Part shown: positions 1 through 7,991 of the stretch, piece after piece
Layout: every line of letters begins with the position of its first letter
Position numbering within the stretch: the stretch's first letter is position 1
DNA from: Roseofilum acuticapitatum BLCC-M154
Lineage (GTDB): Bacteria; Cyanobacteriota; Cyanobacteriia; Cyanobacteriales; Desertifilaceae
Direction: 5' to 3'
Assembly: GCF_030068475.1 (NCBI RefSeq)
Contig: NZ_JAQOSP010000080.1
Span: forward strand, 1-59,731
DNA: 59,731 nucleotides
Translations under genes and position numbers: made by a program
The notes under the pieces: model-generated
Told to the model about the DNA's origin: nothing
What the model saw: the letters and a program-made list of their open reading frames with translations, nothing else
Database searches by the model: none

Positions 1-77
1 CTAAAATAGGGCATTAGCGTAGGGTGGGTTAGGCGGCTAAAACCTAGACTGTGAAAGCAATCTATCAATCCGCCGTA

Positions 78-243
78 ATATCAAGTTCGCTTATTCATGT
101 CCGCGAAGCGGAAATACCCTAATTAAAAATCCAGGGAGCAAGATGCTCCCACTCCAGTCATCTCAAGGGATTTGAGGAGTGCGGGCATCTTGCCCGCTTC
201 TTAACAAATTTTCATGTCCGCTTGCGGAAACCGGACTTGATAT
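78..243 (+). repeat. MITE-like palindromic repeat, full copy
   Basis: A 166-bp element bounded by ATATCAAGT at the left and ACTTGATAT at the right. Inside are two hairpins with 7-bp stems, one around GGGAGCA/TGCTCCC and one around GCGGGCA/TGCCCGC. Near each end is a small hairpin of the form CATGTCCGC-loop-GCGGA. Other copies or fragments lie at 7381, 9344, 42823, 47506 and 59558. No transposase is encoded, so any mobility would be in trans (inference). It fills most of the gene-free first 292 bases. The preceding bases (about 20-60) hold a generic GTAGGGTGGGT-type repeat. Confidence 0.9.
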
Positions 244-292
244 AACCCACCATTTTAGGGTTATCACGGCACTACCCATCTGACCCCAAAAA

Positions 293-910
293 TCAACCTT
301 TCTGAAACACAACCGAAAGATTATTAGCTGGCATTTCTATCGTCTCTAAATGACGTAAATCGTGACTCTTAGCAACCTCAATCACATCCTCTAAATTCCG
401 CACACCCCAAAGCGGATTAGAAGCGCGTAGAGAGCGATCGAAAGCTTCATTACTCGCAGCCGTATGTTCCCCATTTTGTTTATAGGGTCCATATAAATAT
501 AAAATCCCTTCAGAAGGTAAAACCTGTTCAGCGCCAGCCATCAACCCCAAACACACCGCCCAAGGAGAAATATGAATCATATTAATACAAACGATCGCCG
601 CAATCTCTGCTTCATAACCCTTTAAATCCCAAGGTATATTTTCGGCATCTAAACCAATCGGAGGATACAAAAAATCACAAGGATCGTCCCCTTGCCAAGC
701 CTTAATACTCTCTAGAGACTGGGGATTGCAGTCTGAAGGTAACCAAGATCTCGGTTGTAAGCAAGGGGCAAAAAACACCGCATGTTCCCCCGTTCCACTA
801 GCCACTTCTAAAACTGTTCCTGTAGGGGGCAATACCCGTTGTAAAATCTCTAAGATCGGTTCTCGGTTCCGTTGAGTTGCGGGGGCATATTGTCGTAAAT
901 TAGCAGTCAT
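293..910 (-). CDS. DUF938 SAM-dependent methyltransferase-like protein
   Basis: A 205-aa soluble protein that fits the DUF938 family, a class I SAM-methyltransferase-like fold. The N-terminus has the family's APATQRNREPIL opening. Residues about 33-44 hold the SAM-binding motif I, VLEVASGTGEH, followed by an acidic loop (SDCNPQS). Later comes the family stretch VCINMIHISPW and LYLYGPYKQNGEHTA. Length is normal for the family. The substrate is unknown. It starts at an ATG and is divergent from the PhnD-like gene, with 57 bp between them, so the two probably share a promoter region. The family call is secure, the reaction is not. Confidence 0.87.
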   Translation of the reverse strand: MTANLRQYAPATQRNREPILEILQRVLPPTGTVLEVASGTGEHAVFFAPCLQPRSWLPSDCNPQSLESIKAWQGDDPCDFLYPPIGLDAENIPWDLKGYEAEIAAIVCINMIHISPWAVCLGLMAGAEQVLPSEGILYLYGPYKQNGEHTAASNEAFDRSLRASNPLWGVRNLEDVIEVAKSHDLRHLETIEMPANNLSVVFQKG

Positions 911-967
911 AGATTCAGAATTGAGTTAACTTCAGGTAATTTTTATTTTAAGATTACCTGACTAATA

Positions 968-2080
968 TTGACAATCCCTTTTACCTGTGCCACAGTATGC
1001 AAAATCTCACCTGACAATCCTGATTATGGTTTACCTAAAAAAAAATCCTTTTTTTCCTTAATTTTGGCTGCCCTGATTTCCACCCCTCTGTTAATTAGTT
1101 GCAACTCAGCATCCGATTCAGAAACAACCGCCACAGAAGCTGAAAATACAACCCTTCAATCAGGTGAAGCTTGCGCCCCAGAAATAACTGAGATCAAATT
1201 TGGAATTTTAGCGGCTGAATCAGAAGAGAATTTAGACGCAATATGGACTCCCTTATTAGAAAAAATGCAAGAGGCGATCGCCCGCCCAGTTTTACCCTTC
1301 TACGGAGACTACAATAACCTCATTAGTGGCATGGCAGAAAACGAAATTCAAATCGCTTGGTATGGCGGAAAATCCTATATTGAAGCCGTAGAAAAATCCC
1401 AAGCAGAAGCCTTTGCCCAAACCGTCAGCAGTCAAGGTTATTTAGGGTATTATGCCCATTTAATTATGCATAAGAATAATTCATTGTTGGAGCAAATAGA
1501 CCTCGAAAAAAGCAATGGAGATCAAGTTTTTTTACAAAATTCAGAGAATTTGAACTTTGCGTTTAATGACCGTCAATCTACATCCGGTTTTCTCGTTCCT
1601 ACCTATTATCTATTCATTCAAAATAATCTTGAACCCCAAGATATCTTTCAATCAGTATCCTTTTTAGGCTCCCATGAAGATACGGCTTTAGCAGTTGCCA
1701 ATCAAGAAGTCGATGTGGCAACGAATAATAGTGAAGCCCTACAGCGCCTACAACAATCGAATCCAGAAGCGTATGAACAGATTCAAGTCATTTGGACTTC
1801 TCCCGTTATTCCTGGAGATCCCCTAGCCTATCGTCGAGATTTACCCGATTGTCTGAAAACCGAAATTCAGGACTTTTTCTATAAATTGACTGACCCAGAA
1901 ATCTTGGAACCTTTGATATGGTCAGGATTCGATCCAGCCACAGATCGTACTTGGAATGTGATTCGAGAATTGGAAGTAGCTAGAGAGATTGAAACGGTTA
2001 AACAGGATGATACCCTCAGTACAGAGGAAAAAGCGACTAAACTAGAAGCATTGCAAGAACGACTTAAAGAACTTCAGTAA
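968..2080 (+). CDS. PhnD-like substrate-binding lipoprotein
   Basis: A 370-aa periplasmic-binding protein of the phosphate/phosphite/phosphonate (PhnD) superfamily. Visible family features are KFGILAAESEENLDAIWTPL, a central IAWYGGKSYIEAV block and FNDRQSTSGFLVPTYYL. The signal sequence has KKK, a hydrophobic run and lipobox LLISC, so it should be a lipoprotein facing the periplasm. The reading frame opens only at TTG 968, giving an unusually long 26-residue leader before KKK. An ATG at 1026 lies in another frame and would join it if the 9-A tract just downstream had one more A. The gene ends 3 bp before the heme/PP2C phosphatase, so they are one operon. No ABC permease or ATPase is nearby, which suggests a sensing rather than transport role (inference). 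Confidence 0.85.
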   Translation: MTIPFTCATVCKISPDNPDYGLPKKKSFFSLILAALISTPLLISCNSASDSETTATEAENTTLQSGEACAPEITEIKFGILAAESEENLDAIWTPLLEKMQEAIARPVLPFYGDYNNLISGMAENEIQIAWYGGKSYIEAVEKSQAEAFAQTVSSQGYLGYYAHLIMHKNNSLLEQIDLEKSNGDQVFLQNSENLNFAFNDRQSTSGFLVPTYYLFIQNNLEPQDIFQSVSFLGSHEDTALAVANQEVDVATNNSEALQRLQQSNPEAYEQIQVIWTSPVIPGDPLAYRRDLPDCLKTEIQDFFYKLTDPEILEPLIWSGFDPATDRTWNVIRELEVAREIETVKQDDTLSTEEKATKLEALQERLKELQ

Positions 2081-2083
2081 ACC

Positions 2084-3787
2084 ATGTCTATTCGTGTCAA
2101 ATTTATCCTGGTTACTCTAGTGTGTTTAGTGGTTGTCATGGCCACTGGCGCTTGGTATATCAATCAACTACAAACTCAGGTTTTGGAAAAAGAAGCCCAA
2201 AACCGGACTGAACTGGTGCTGCATTTTACGCAAGCCACCCAAGACTATATGACCCACTCCCTACGACCTGCGGTAGAGCAAATAACGGATAATCTACCCA
2301 TTGAGGTGTTATCTGCTAATTTTGCTACTCGTGAAGTGGTTGAGGAGTTCAATTTAGCCTTACCTGAGTATACTTACAAACCGGCCACCATTAACCCAAC
2401 CAATCCTATAGATACTGCTAATGAATTTGAAGTCAGCATTATTGAAAAATTTCGTCAAAATTCTCAGCTAGAAAAATTAACCGGTTACATAACATTAGAT
2501 CATGAAGAACGGTTCTATTCAGCCAGTCCAGTTCAAGTTTTTGCGAGTTGTTTGCGATGCCACGGAGATCCAAAGATTGCACCTAAACCTGTTATTCAAC
2601 GCTATGGATCTATCAATGGTTTTGGCTGGAAAGTGGGCGATATTGTCGGAGCTTTAATGATTTATGTTCCCATTGCTGATTTGCGAGCTAATTTTGCTTC
2701 TACTTTGAATAATCTATGGATAACTTTTGCCCTATTAACTATAGTAGCCACTATGGTGATTTACTTTGGGTTTGGCCAATTGGTTGCTCATCGTTTAACC
2801 CGGATTTCTGGAGTGATGAGTCAAACCGCAGCTAACCCGACTTCTAAGTTAACCCTTTATGACCGTACTAAAGATGAAATTGGTCTGATGGTTCGGTCAT
2901 TTAATCGTATGTCTGAAGGTCTCTATATTCTCTATACCCAACTTGAAGATAAAGTGCGAGAAAGGACTGCACAGTTAACTGAAGCGAATGACCAAATTAA
3001 AACTCTAAATCATAAACTAAGTGCGGAAAACTCTCGGATGAGTTCGGAGTTGGAAATACTCCAAAAAATGCAGGCAATGATTTTACCAAAAGCTTCGGAG
3101 TTATCGAAAATAAAAGATTTAGATATTTCTGGATTTATGCAGCCAGCAGAAGAGATTGGCGGTGATTATTATGATATTTTGGAAACGGAAGGAGGGGTGA
3201 CTATTGGCATTGGAGATGTAACCGGTCATGGCTTAGAGAGTGGGATTTTAATGGTGATGACACAAACGGCGATTCGGACCCTGAAAGAAAGTGGTGAACA
3301 GGATTTGATTAAGTTTGTTGATATCCTCAATCGGACGCTATATGATAATGTGCAGAGGATGGAAGCGGATCGAGATTTAACCTTATCAATTTTGAATTAT
3401 GAGCAGGGAACACTACAAATTACTGGACAACATGAGGATATTATTGTGGTTCGTGCATCTGGAGAAATTGAGCAGGTGAGTACGGTTGATTTGGGTATTC
3501 CCATTGCTTTTGATGAAGAAATTATGCCGTTTTTAGATCAAGTCTCTCTTGAGTTAAACCCTGGAGATGGGATGGTTTTATATACGGATGGGATTACGGA
3601 AACAACAAATAGTCAACAACAACCTTATGGAATAGATCGTTTATGTGATGTCATTCATCGCTATTGGAGTTTAAGTGTTGAAGAGATTAAACAAGCGATA
3701 TTGAATGATTTTTATGAGTTTGTTGACCATCAAAATTTAGTGGATGATATTACCCTTTTGGTGATTAAGAGGAAGGAACAGAACTGA
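2084..3787 (+). CDS. Tll0287-like heme sensor/HAMP/PP2C phosphatase
   Basis: A 567-aa membrane signalling protein. TM1 is at about residues 7-26. A periplasmic DUF3365 (Tll0287-like) domain follows, with the c-type heme motif C156-L-R-C159-H160 and the family tail NGFGWKVGDIVGA. TM2 is at about 208-230, then HAMP, a coiled coil, and a SpoIIE/RsbU-type PP2C domain containing EEIGGDYYDI, GIGDVTGHGLESG and a C-terminal LYTDGITE/DDITLLVI. RsbU-type phosphatases dephosphorylate STAS anti-anti-sigma proteins, and a STAS gene lies just downstream. The inferred role is a heme-, redox- or ligand-gated switch. It starts at ATG 2084, three bases after the PhnD-like stop. The domains are clear, the signal is unknown. 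Confidence 0.9.
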   Translation: MSIRVKFILVTLVCLVVVMATGAWYINQLQTQVLEKEAQNRTELVLHFTQATQDYMTHSLRPAVEQITDNLPIEVLSANFATREVVEEFNLALPEYTYKPATINPTNPIDTANEFEVSIIEKFRQNSQLEKLTGYITLDHEERFYSASPVQVFASCLRCHGDPKIAPKPVIQRYGSINGFGWKVGDIVGALMIYVPIADLRANFASTLNNLWITFALLTIVATMVIYFGFGQLVAHRLTRISGVMSQTAANPTSKLTLYDRTKDEIGLMVRSFNRMSEGLYILYTQLEDKVRERTAQLTEANDQIKTLNHKLSAENSRMSSELEILQKMQAMILPKASELSKIKDLDISGFMQPAEEIGGDYYDILETEGGVTIGIGDVTGHGLESGILMVMTQTAIRTLKESGEQDLIKFVDILNRTLYDNVQRMEADRDLTLSILNYEQGTLQITGQHEDIIVVRASGEIEQVSTVDLGIPIAFDEEIMPFLDQVSLELNPGDGMVLYTDGITETTNSQQQPYGIDRLCDVIHRYWSLSVEEIKQAILNDFYEFVDHQNLVDDITLLVIKRKEQN

Positions 3788-3926
3788 GTCCGGCTACTTG
3801 TAATTTATAGGGAGGTTATGGTAACAACAGAAAAGTGAATCGCGATTGCGGATAGTTGCTGATTATTTTTTTTAGTGCTATAATCGAGGATTAGAGGAAT
3901 TTTGATGTCATATTGCAAGAGGAACA

Positions 3927-4283
3927 ATGACGATTACAGAAATACGAGAGGATGATTACTGTATTCAATATGATTCCTCATTAACTACAGTATACTTTGA
4001 AGGTAAACTAAGTCTCAGAGATCCTTCGGAGTACAGTCCTATCACTGACTTTCTTGAAAATGTAGTCAGTTCCCAATCAGGGGATTTAACCTTAGATCTT
4101 CAGAAGCTGGAATTTCTTAATAGTTCTGGAATTCGAGTCCTTTCTAAATTTGTTTCTAATATCCGAAAAAATAAGATAGATATTCAGCTAAAGGTGTTAG
4201 GCTCGAAAGATATTGCCTGGCAAAGTAAGTCTTTGAGAAATTTACAGAAGTTTATGCCAAATTTGGTTTTGGCGATTGAATAG
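3927..4283 (+). CDS. STAS-domain anti-sigma factor antagonist
   Basis: A 118-aa single-domain STAS protein. The motif LEFLNSSGIRVL matches the phosphoserine loop of SpoIIAA/RsbV, and S66 is the expected phosphorylated residue by position. It follows the PP2C phosphatase by 139 bp, so it is the likely substrate of that enzyme (inference from partner-switching systems). No anti-sigma kinase of the HATPase type is visible in the window, so the third partner must be elsewhere. The gap 3788-3926 may contain a separate promoter. Start is ATG 3927 with GAGG just upstream. Confidence 0.83.
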   Translation: MTITEIREDDYCIQYDSSLTTVYFEGKLSLRDPSEYSPITDFLENVVSSQSGDLTLDLQKLEFLNSSGIRVLSKFVSNIRKNKIDIQLKVLGSKDIAWQSKSLRNLQKFMPNLVLAIE

Positions 4284-4402
4284 TATCAGGGGTAAGAAAA
4301 GGAGGATAAAACACAAAAATTGACTTTTGTTGTTGGGTTTCACTACATTCTACCCAATCGGTCTATTATCTATCTTGTTTGTTTAATTTATTACTAATGT
4401 TT

Positions 4403-5014
4403 ATGGTTGACTCCCTCGATTATCTTGAATTTCCGTCCTCTAGTCCATCCCCCCAGGGTGTAGTCATTTTTCTCCATGGTTGGGGAGCAAATGCCCCAGA
4501 TTTATACCCGTTAGCTGAAGTGCTGAATTTACCGGATTATCATTTTATTTTTCCTAATGCGCCTTTTCCCCATCCGCAAGTTCCGGGAGGACTGATGTGG
4601 TATGACTTAAATTTTCCTAATCCTCAACAACTTGAAGCTTCTTATCAGCAGCTCAAAGGGTTTTTAGAAGGGGTATCAGAAGCCACCGGAGTTCCTTTAG
4701 AAAAAATGGTTTTAGCTGGATTTTCGCAAGGGGGAGCAATGACGTTGCAAGTGGGGTTTTCTTTACCCTTAGCGGGGTTAATTTGCATGAGTGGTTATTT
4801 ACATTCAGAGGTTAAATTTTCTTGTCAACCTCCGGTGTTTATTTTTCATGGTCGTTTTGATCCGGTGGTTCCCCTGGCTAAAGGAAAAAATGCCTGTGAG
4901 GAGTTACAAAATAAAGGAATTGCGGTAACCTATGAAGAGTTTGATATGGCCCATCAAATTATTCCTGAAGAGTTGGAGCGGGTGCGCCAAGTGTTGCTTG
5001 ATTTGTTGGGATAG
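4403..5014 (+). CDS. Phospholipase/carboxylesterase-family hydrolase
   Basis: An alpha/beta hydrolase of the small carboxylesterase/acyl-protein thioesterase family (about 203 aa). It shows VIFLHGWGANAPDLYPLAEVL at the oxyanion strand, the nucleophile elbow AGFSQGGAM (Ser), FHGRFDPVVPL (Asp) and DMAHQIIPEE (His), so the triad is complete. The frame is open upstream to TTG 4379, with a further ATG at 4397. I chose ATG 4403 because the family similarity begins just after it and the upstream residues are hydrophobic filler. It is cytoplasmic, with no signal peptide from this start. The natural substrate (an ester or acyl-protein) cannot be told from sequence. Confidence 0.87.
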   Translation: MVDSLDYLEFPSSSPSPQGVVIFLHGWGANAPDLYPLAEVLNLPDYHFIFPNAPFPHPQVPGGLMWYDLNFPNPQQLEASYQQLKGFLEGVSEATGVPLEKMVLAGFSQGGAMTLQVGFSLPLAGLICMSGYLHSEVKFSCQPPVFIFHGRFDPVVPLAKGKNACEELQNKGIAVTYEEFDMAHQIIPEELERVRQVLLDLLG

Positions 5015-5040
5015 TTTAGGAAATTAAGGGGAAGTTACGG

Positions 5041-5556
5041 ATGGTGAATGTAAGACAAAGAATCTGGAGTTGGGGGGCGATCGCCGCTTTAGCTGTCTCT
5101 TTTACGGGTTGTGGCTCTTCTCCAGAGGAGATGGGTGCTTCTCCTGCTCCTGTGGAACCGGTGACGCTGACTCCGGAAGAAGTGCAAAATTATGCTAGAG
5201 TGATTCTAGAAATTGAACCGATTCGCGAAGTGGCCCTTGGCCAAGTGCAAACCTTAATTGATAGTGGTGTCGCGCCGATTATTATTTGTAACGATCCCCA
5301 AAGTCTGGCAGGTTTATCTTCGGAAGTGACGGAAGTGATAGTTAATTATTGTACTCAATCTAAGGAGATTAATGCTAAATATGGCTTTACTCCTACGCGC
5401 TTTAATGATATTACCCGTAATTTAAATACTGATGCTCAACTGAAAGCTCAAATCGATCAAGCCCTGTTAGCGCAAGTAATGAACCCAGAGATGACAGCAC
5501 CGGAGGCTTCTCCATCAGAAACACCCCCACCGGAAACTCCAGACTTAGGCCTGTAA
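5041..5556 (+). CDS. DUF4168-domain lipoprotein
   Basis: A 171-aa predicted lipoprotein with an N-terminal basic segment, hydrophobic core and lipobox VSFTGC (Cys at about 24). The mature part carries a DUF4168 region, recognisable as TPEEVQNYARVILEIEPIR with the distal FNDITRNLNTDAQLKAQI. It ends in a low-complexity Pro/Glu/Ser tail. DUF4168 proteins are common in cyanobacteria and have no defined activity. Start ATG 5041 is preceded by GGGGAAG, a plausible ribosome site. It is convergent with the Uma2 gene, with only 14 bp between stops. Confidence 0.78.
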   Translation: MVNVRQRIWSWGAIAALAVSFTGCGSSPEEMGASPAPVEPVTLTPEEVQNYARVILEIEPIREVALGQVQTLIDSGVAPIIICNDPQSLAGLSSEVTEVIVNYCTQSKEINAKYGFTPTRFNDITRNLNTDAQLKAQIDQALLAQVMNPEMTAPEASPSETPPPETPDLGL

Positions 5557-5570
5557 ATTTAAGCTGGAAT

Positions 5571-6224
5571 TTAAGCTTGAAACTGTTGCATTAACCAAGC
5601 GGTGGTAGCTGACTGATTTTCTTGACGCGATCGCACTAAAGCTTGCTCTAGGATCTCTAACCGCAATCCCGGTAATACTTGCGACTCGCGGATGCGTCGA
5701 GAACTGCCATCGGGGGCGATCGCAAACGCGATAATTTCCTGCTCTTGCACATTCACAATCCAATATTCGGGAATTCCTAACTCCTCATATTGCAATCGTT
5801 TTGCTCCCAAATCGTCCCCTAGAGAGGTATCCGAGATTTCAATCGCCAAACTCGGTAAAGGGTACATCTCTACATCAATCACCCTCGTTCCCCAAGGAAT
5901 GACATCTGCATTTTCCCCAATATAATAAGACGCATCCGGCTGAAACTCAGATACTCCTGATCGACGATAGGAACAATTATCTTTTGCTGTCATTGGTATG
6001 CGCTGATGAGCCGCAAAAAAGGAAAGAGCAAACAAAATTAAAGCATGATCGTTAGAATGATCGGAGCCAGTAGCCATGGTTTCAAATCTCATCCTTCCCT
6101 GATAATAATAACTTTTGAGCTTGTCTGATTCTGGGGAATCAGCCTGTTGTACAAACACATCCCAGGGAGCAGATAGCCAAGTATTTAACGGGATTTCTGT
6201 GGTTAATTGCAATAGAGTCGTCAT
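5571..6224 (-). CDS. Uma2-family putative restriction endonuclease
   Basis: A 217-aa protein of the Uma2 (DUF820) family, a PD-(D/E)XK nuclease-like group hugely expanded in cyanobacteria. The core PSLAIEISDTSLGDDLGAKRL and YEELGIPEYWIVNV contains the expected E-I-S catalytic strand and the following K, and the upstream DASYYIGENADVIPW is the usual substrate-side segment. Members are annotated as putative endonucleases, but most have no known role. The 5' side (6229-6256) is a tandem ATTAAAA repeat, so its leader is made of a short tandem repeat. Complete length, no disruption seen. Confidence 0.88.
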   Translation of the reverse strand: MTTLLQLTTEIPLNTWLSAPWDVFVQQADSPESDKLKSYYYQGRMRFETMATGSDHSNDHALILFALSFFAAHQRIPMTAKDNCSYRRSGVSEFQPDASYYIGENADVIPWGTRVIDVEMYPLPSLAIEISDTSLGDDLGAKRLQYEELGIPEYWIVNVQEQEIIAFAIAPDGSSRRIRESQVLPGLRLEILEQALVRSRQENQSATTAWLMQQFQA

Positions 6225-6228
6225 ATCA

Positions 6229-6256
6229 ATTAAAAATTAAAAATTAAAAATTAAAA
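6229..6256. repeat. Heptanucleotide tandem repeat (ATTAAAA)4
   Basis: Four perfect ATTAAAA units lie 5 bp upstream of the Uma2 start codon (minus strand). Short tandem heptamers of this kind are typical of filamentous cyanobacteria. Here they form the translation leader of the Uma2 gene, so unit number could alter spacing (inference). Confidence 0.9.
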
Positions 6257-6287
6257 ATGGTATAACCTGCAAGTACGATTAGGTTGA

Positions 6288-7382
6288 TTATAGCTTCACT
6301 CCTTGAGGTTGGAGAAATGGAATAAGAATCTGGGCAGTTGCGGGAGCGAGTAGTACGCCATTACGATAATGTCCAGTAGCAAGCCATACTTGCTCATGAC
6401 CGGGAAGTTGACGAATAATGGGCGCGGGTTGGTTGTGGGGACGGGGGCGTAAACCTGACCATTGCTGGGTAATATTTAAATGTTGGAGACCGGGACAAAA
6501 GCCGATCGCCGCTTCAATCACCCCATTAAGCAACTGCTCATCTGCCATCACCTCACCTTCTTCGTCCGGAAATTCCACCGTAGCCCCCACCCAATAGCGA
6601 CCTGCTTCTAACGGAACGAGATGCACATCACCAGAGGTAATCACGGGTTGAAACTCCGGATCGCCTAAAATTTCCCCTTCATAGGCGATCGCCTGACCCA
6701 AAACTGGGCGAATATCTAGAGGACTCTGCAAATATTGGGCGAGAAATGGACTGCCTAAACCCGCAGCAATAATCACGCGATCGCCTTGCCATGCCTGAGA
6801 TGCCGTTTGCACAGTATAACCCCCATCATCCTCCGCCACCAGATTAACCACCTCTTCCCCAAACTCAAACCGCACCCCCCGAAGTTGAGCCGCCTGAATC
6901 AAACATTCGGTTAAAATTTGGGGGTGAACCTGGCGATCTTGGGGAGAATACACCGCTCCCAGACAACCCTCAACCATCAAATGGGGACACCGTTCTTGTA
7001 GGGTTTCTCGACTCCATAATTGCAGATCCCATCCTTGTTTTTGGCGAGTTTCGGCTAATTTCTGTTTTTGCTGCCACTGTTTTTCATCGCTACAGAGCAT
7101 CAAAATCCCTTGGCGGTTATAGGGAATTTCCCGCTCACAGAGGGCTTCTAGTTCGGGGATTAAGGTATCATAGCGGCGAATACTGGTCTGTCGCATTTGC
7201 CAGGCTCTACCCTTAGTTTTCTGGCTAATGCATCCCATCAGCACTCCCAAGGCGGCGCTAGTACAGCCTTGCACTCCAGGGGTGCGATCGATGACGGTAA
7301 TTTCAACTTCTGCAACAGAGGAGAGTTCATAGGCGATCGTTGCCCCAATTACACCCGCTCCAATAATGAGGATTTGCGTCAT
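6288..7382 (-). CDS. DAO-family FAD oxidoreductase (ThiO-like)
   Basis: A 364-aa D-amino-acid-oxidase/glycine-oxidase family flavoprotein. The N-terminal Rossmann motif is ILIIGAGVIGATIAYEL, followed by an acidic residue in TVIDR. The middle carries RQGILML and HPQILTECLIQAAQLRG, and the C-terminal FAD-binding segment is QWSGLRPRPHNQPAPI with GHYRNGVLLAPATA. This layout fits ThiO-type enzymes, which oxidise glycine for thiazole synthesis, but the substrate cannot be fixed from sequence and no thiamin genes are adjacent. The start codon ATG is formed at the very edge of the palindromic repeat at 7381, so the whole leader is repeat DNA and no Shine-Dalgarno site is visible. Confidence 0.82.
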   Translation of the reverse strand: MTQILIIGAGVIGATIAYELSSVAEVEITVIDRTPGVQGCTSAALGVLMGCISQKTKGRAWQMRQTSIRRYDTLIPELEALCEREIPYNRQGILMLCSDEKQWQQKQKLAETRQKQGWDLQLWSRETLQERCPHLMVEGCLGAVYSPQDRQVHPQILTECLIQAAQLRGVRFEFGEEVVNLVAEDDGGYTVQTASQAWQGDRVIIAAGLGSPFLAQYLQSPLDIRPVLGQAIAYEGEILGDPEFQPVITSGDVHLVPLEAGRYWVGATVEFPDEEGEVMADEQLLNGVIEAAIGFCPGLQHLNITQQWSGLRPRPHNQPAPIIRQLPGHEQVWLATGHYRNGVLLAPATAQILIPFLQPQGVKL

Positions 7383-7527
7383 ATCAAGTTCGCTTAAATA
7401 CCCTAATTAAAAATCCAGGGAGCGAGACGCTCCCACTCCAGTCATATCAAAGAATTCGAGGAGTGCGGGCATCTTGCCCGCTTCTTAACAAATTTTCATG
7501 TCCGCTTGCGGAAACCGGACTTGATAT
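7381..7527 (+). repeat. MITE-like palindromic repeat abutting a start codon
   Basis: A 147-bp copy of the element, with ATATCAAGT and ACTTGATAT ends. It lacks the 19-bp hairpin that the copy at 78 carries near its left end but keeps the right one. The left two bases supply the AT of the ATG that starts the DAO-family gene on the minus strand. It occupies most of the gene-free stretch 7383-7632. Confidence 0.9.
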
Positions 7528-7550
7528 CATATCAAATCCAGCTAAACAGT

Positions 7551-7622
7551 TGTCATTGCGATCGCACAGAAGCAATCCCTGAGATTTGGATATTGTAGAG
7601 ATTGCTTCATTCCGCTTCACTC
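7551..7622. repeat. Dispersed inverted repeat (TGTCATTGCG family)
   Basis: Begins TGTCATTGCGATCGC and carries arms GAAGCAATC and GATTGCTTC around a central segment, matching a generic dispersed cyanobacterial inverted repeat. It ends within about 15 bp of the premature stop of the truncated PemK-like gene and may have displaced that gene's 3' half (inference). Confidence 0.65.
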
Positions 7623-7632
7623 TATAGCTAGT

Positions 7633-7791
7633 CTAAATGAGTTGTACAACATCAGGCGTTTTTGAGAAGATTCCTAAAATAATAGCTTCTTGCCGGTGAA
7701 TAGCAACGACTAATGCCGGTCTGAGCTTATAACTAGCGAGATTACTAAAAGGAAAAGCCACTAACCAGATTTCATGAATTTTAGGATTCAT
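7633..7791 (-). pseudogene. Truncated PemK/MazF-family toxin
   Basis: The 52-aa frame begins MNPKIHEIWLVAFPFS and continues KLRPALVVAIHRQEAIILGIFS, which is the N-terminal half of PemK/MazF-like toxins. Family members normally run to about 105-120 aa, so the C-terminal half is missing. Beyond the stop lies the dispersed inverted repeat at 7551-7622. The start overlaps the antitoxin stop by 11 bp, a normal type II operon arrangement. It is probably inactive, and a read-through or alternative partner cannot be excluded. Confidence 0.75.
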
Positions 7792-7963
7792 AAATCTCTT
7801 CCTCTGGATCGTTCCATTCTGGGAAACCGGTTTCAGCCAGTTGCATGAATTCTTTGGCTTCCAGAGCTTCTCTAATTTCCTCAATCAGTTGATTAATTTC
7901 TTCTACCGGTAATTGTAGAATCATAGATTTGATTTGTTCTTGAGTCATGTTCTGAGTGGCCAT
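7781..7963 (-). CDS. Antitoxin-like small protein
   Basis: A 60-aa acidic protein starting MATQNMTQEQIKSMIL and continuing LPVEEINQLIEEIREALE, probably an amphipathic antitoxin scaffold rather than a recognisable HTH. It ends with a charged EEEIYES tail where such proteins usually contact the toxin. It lies directly upstream of and overlaps the MazF/PemK remnant. I chose ATG 7963; a GTG at 7969 is possible. With its toxin truncated, it may be a surviving antitoxin. Confidence 0.7.
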   Translation of the reverse strand: MATQNMTQEQIKSMILQLPVEEINQLIEEIREALEAKEFMQLAETGFPEWNDPEEEIYES

Positions 7964-7991
7964 AATCACTCAACGAATATAAAGTAGCAAT

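Noticed and set aside
968-3787. Phosphonate transport operon
   Set aside because: Only the binding protein is present; permease and ATPase genes are absent, and the partner is a phosphatase sensor.
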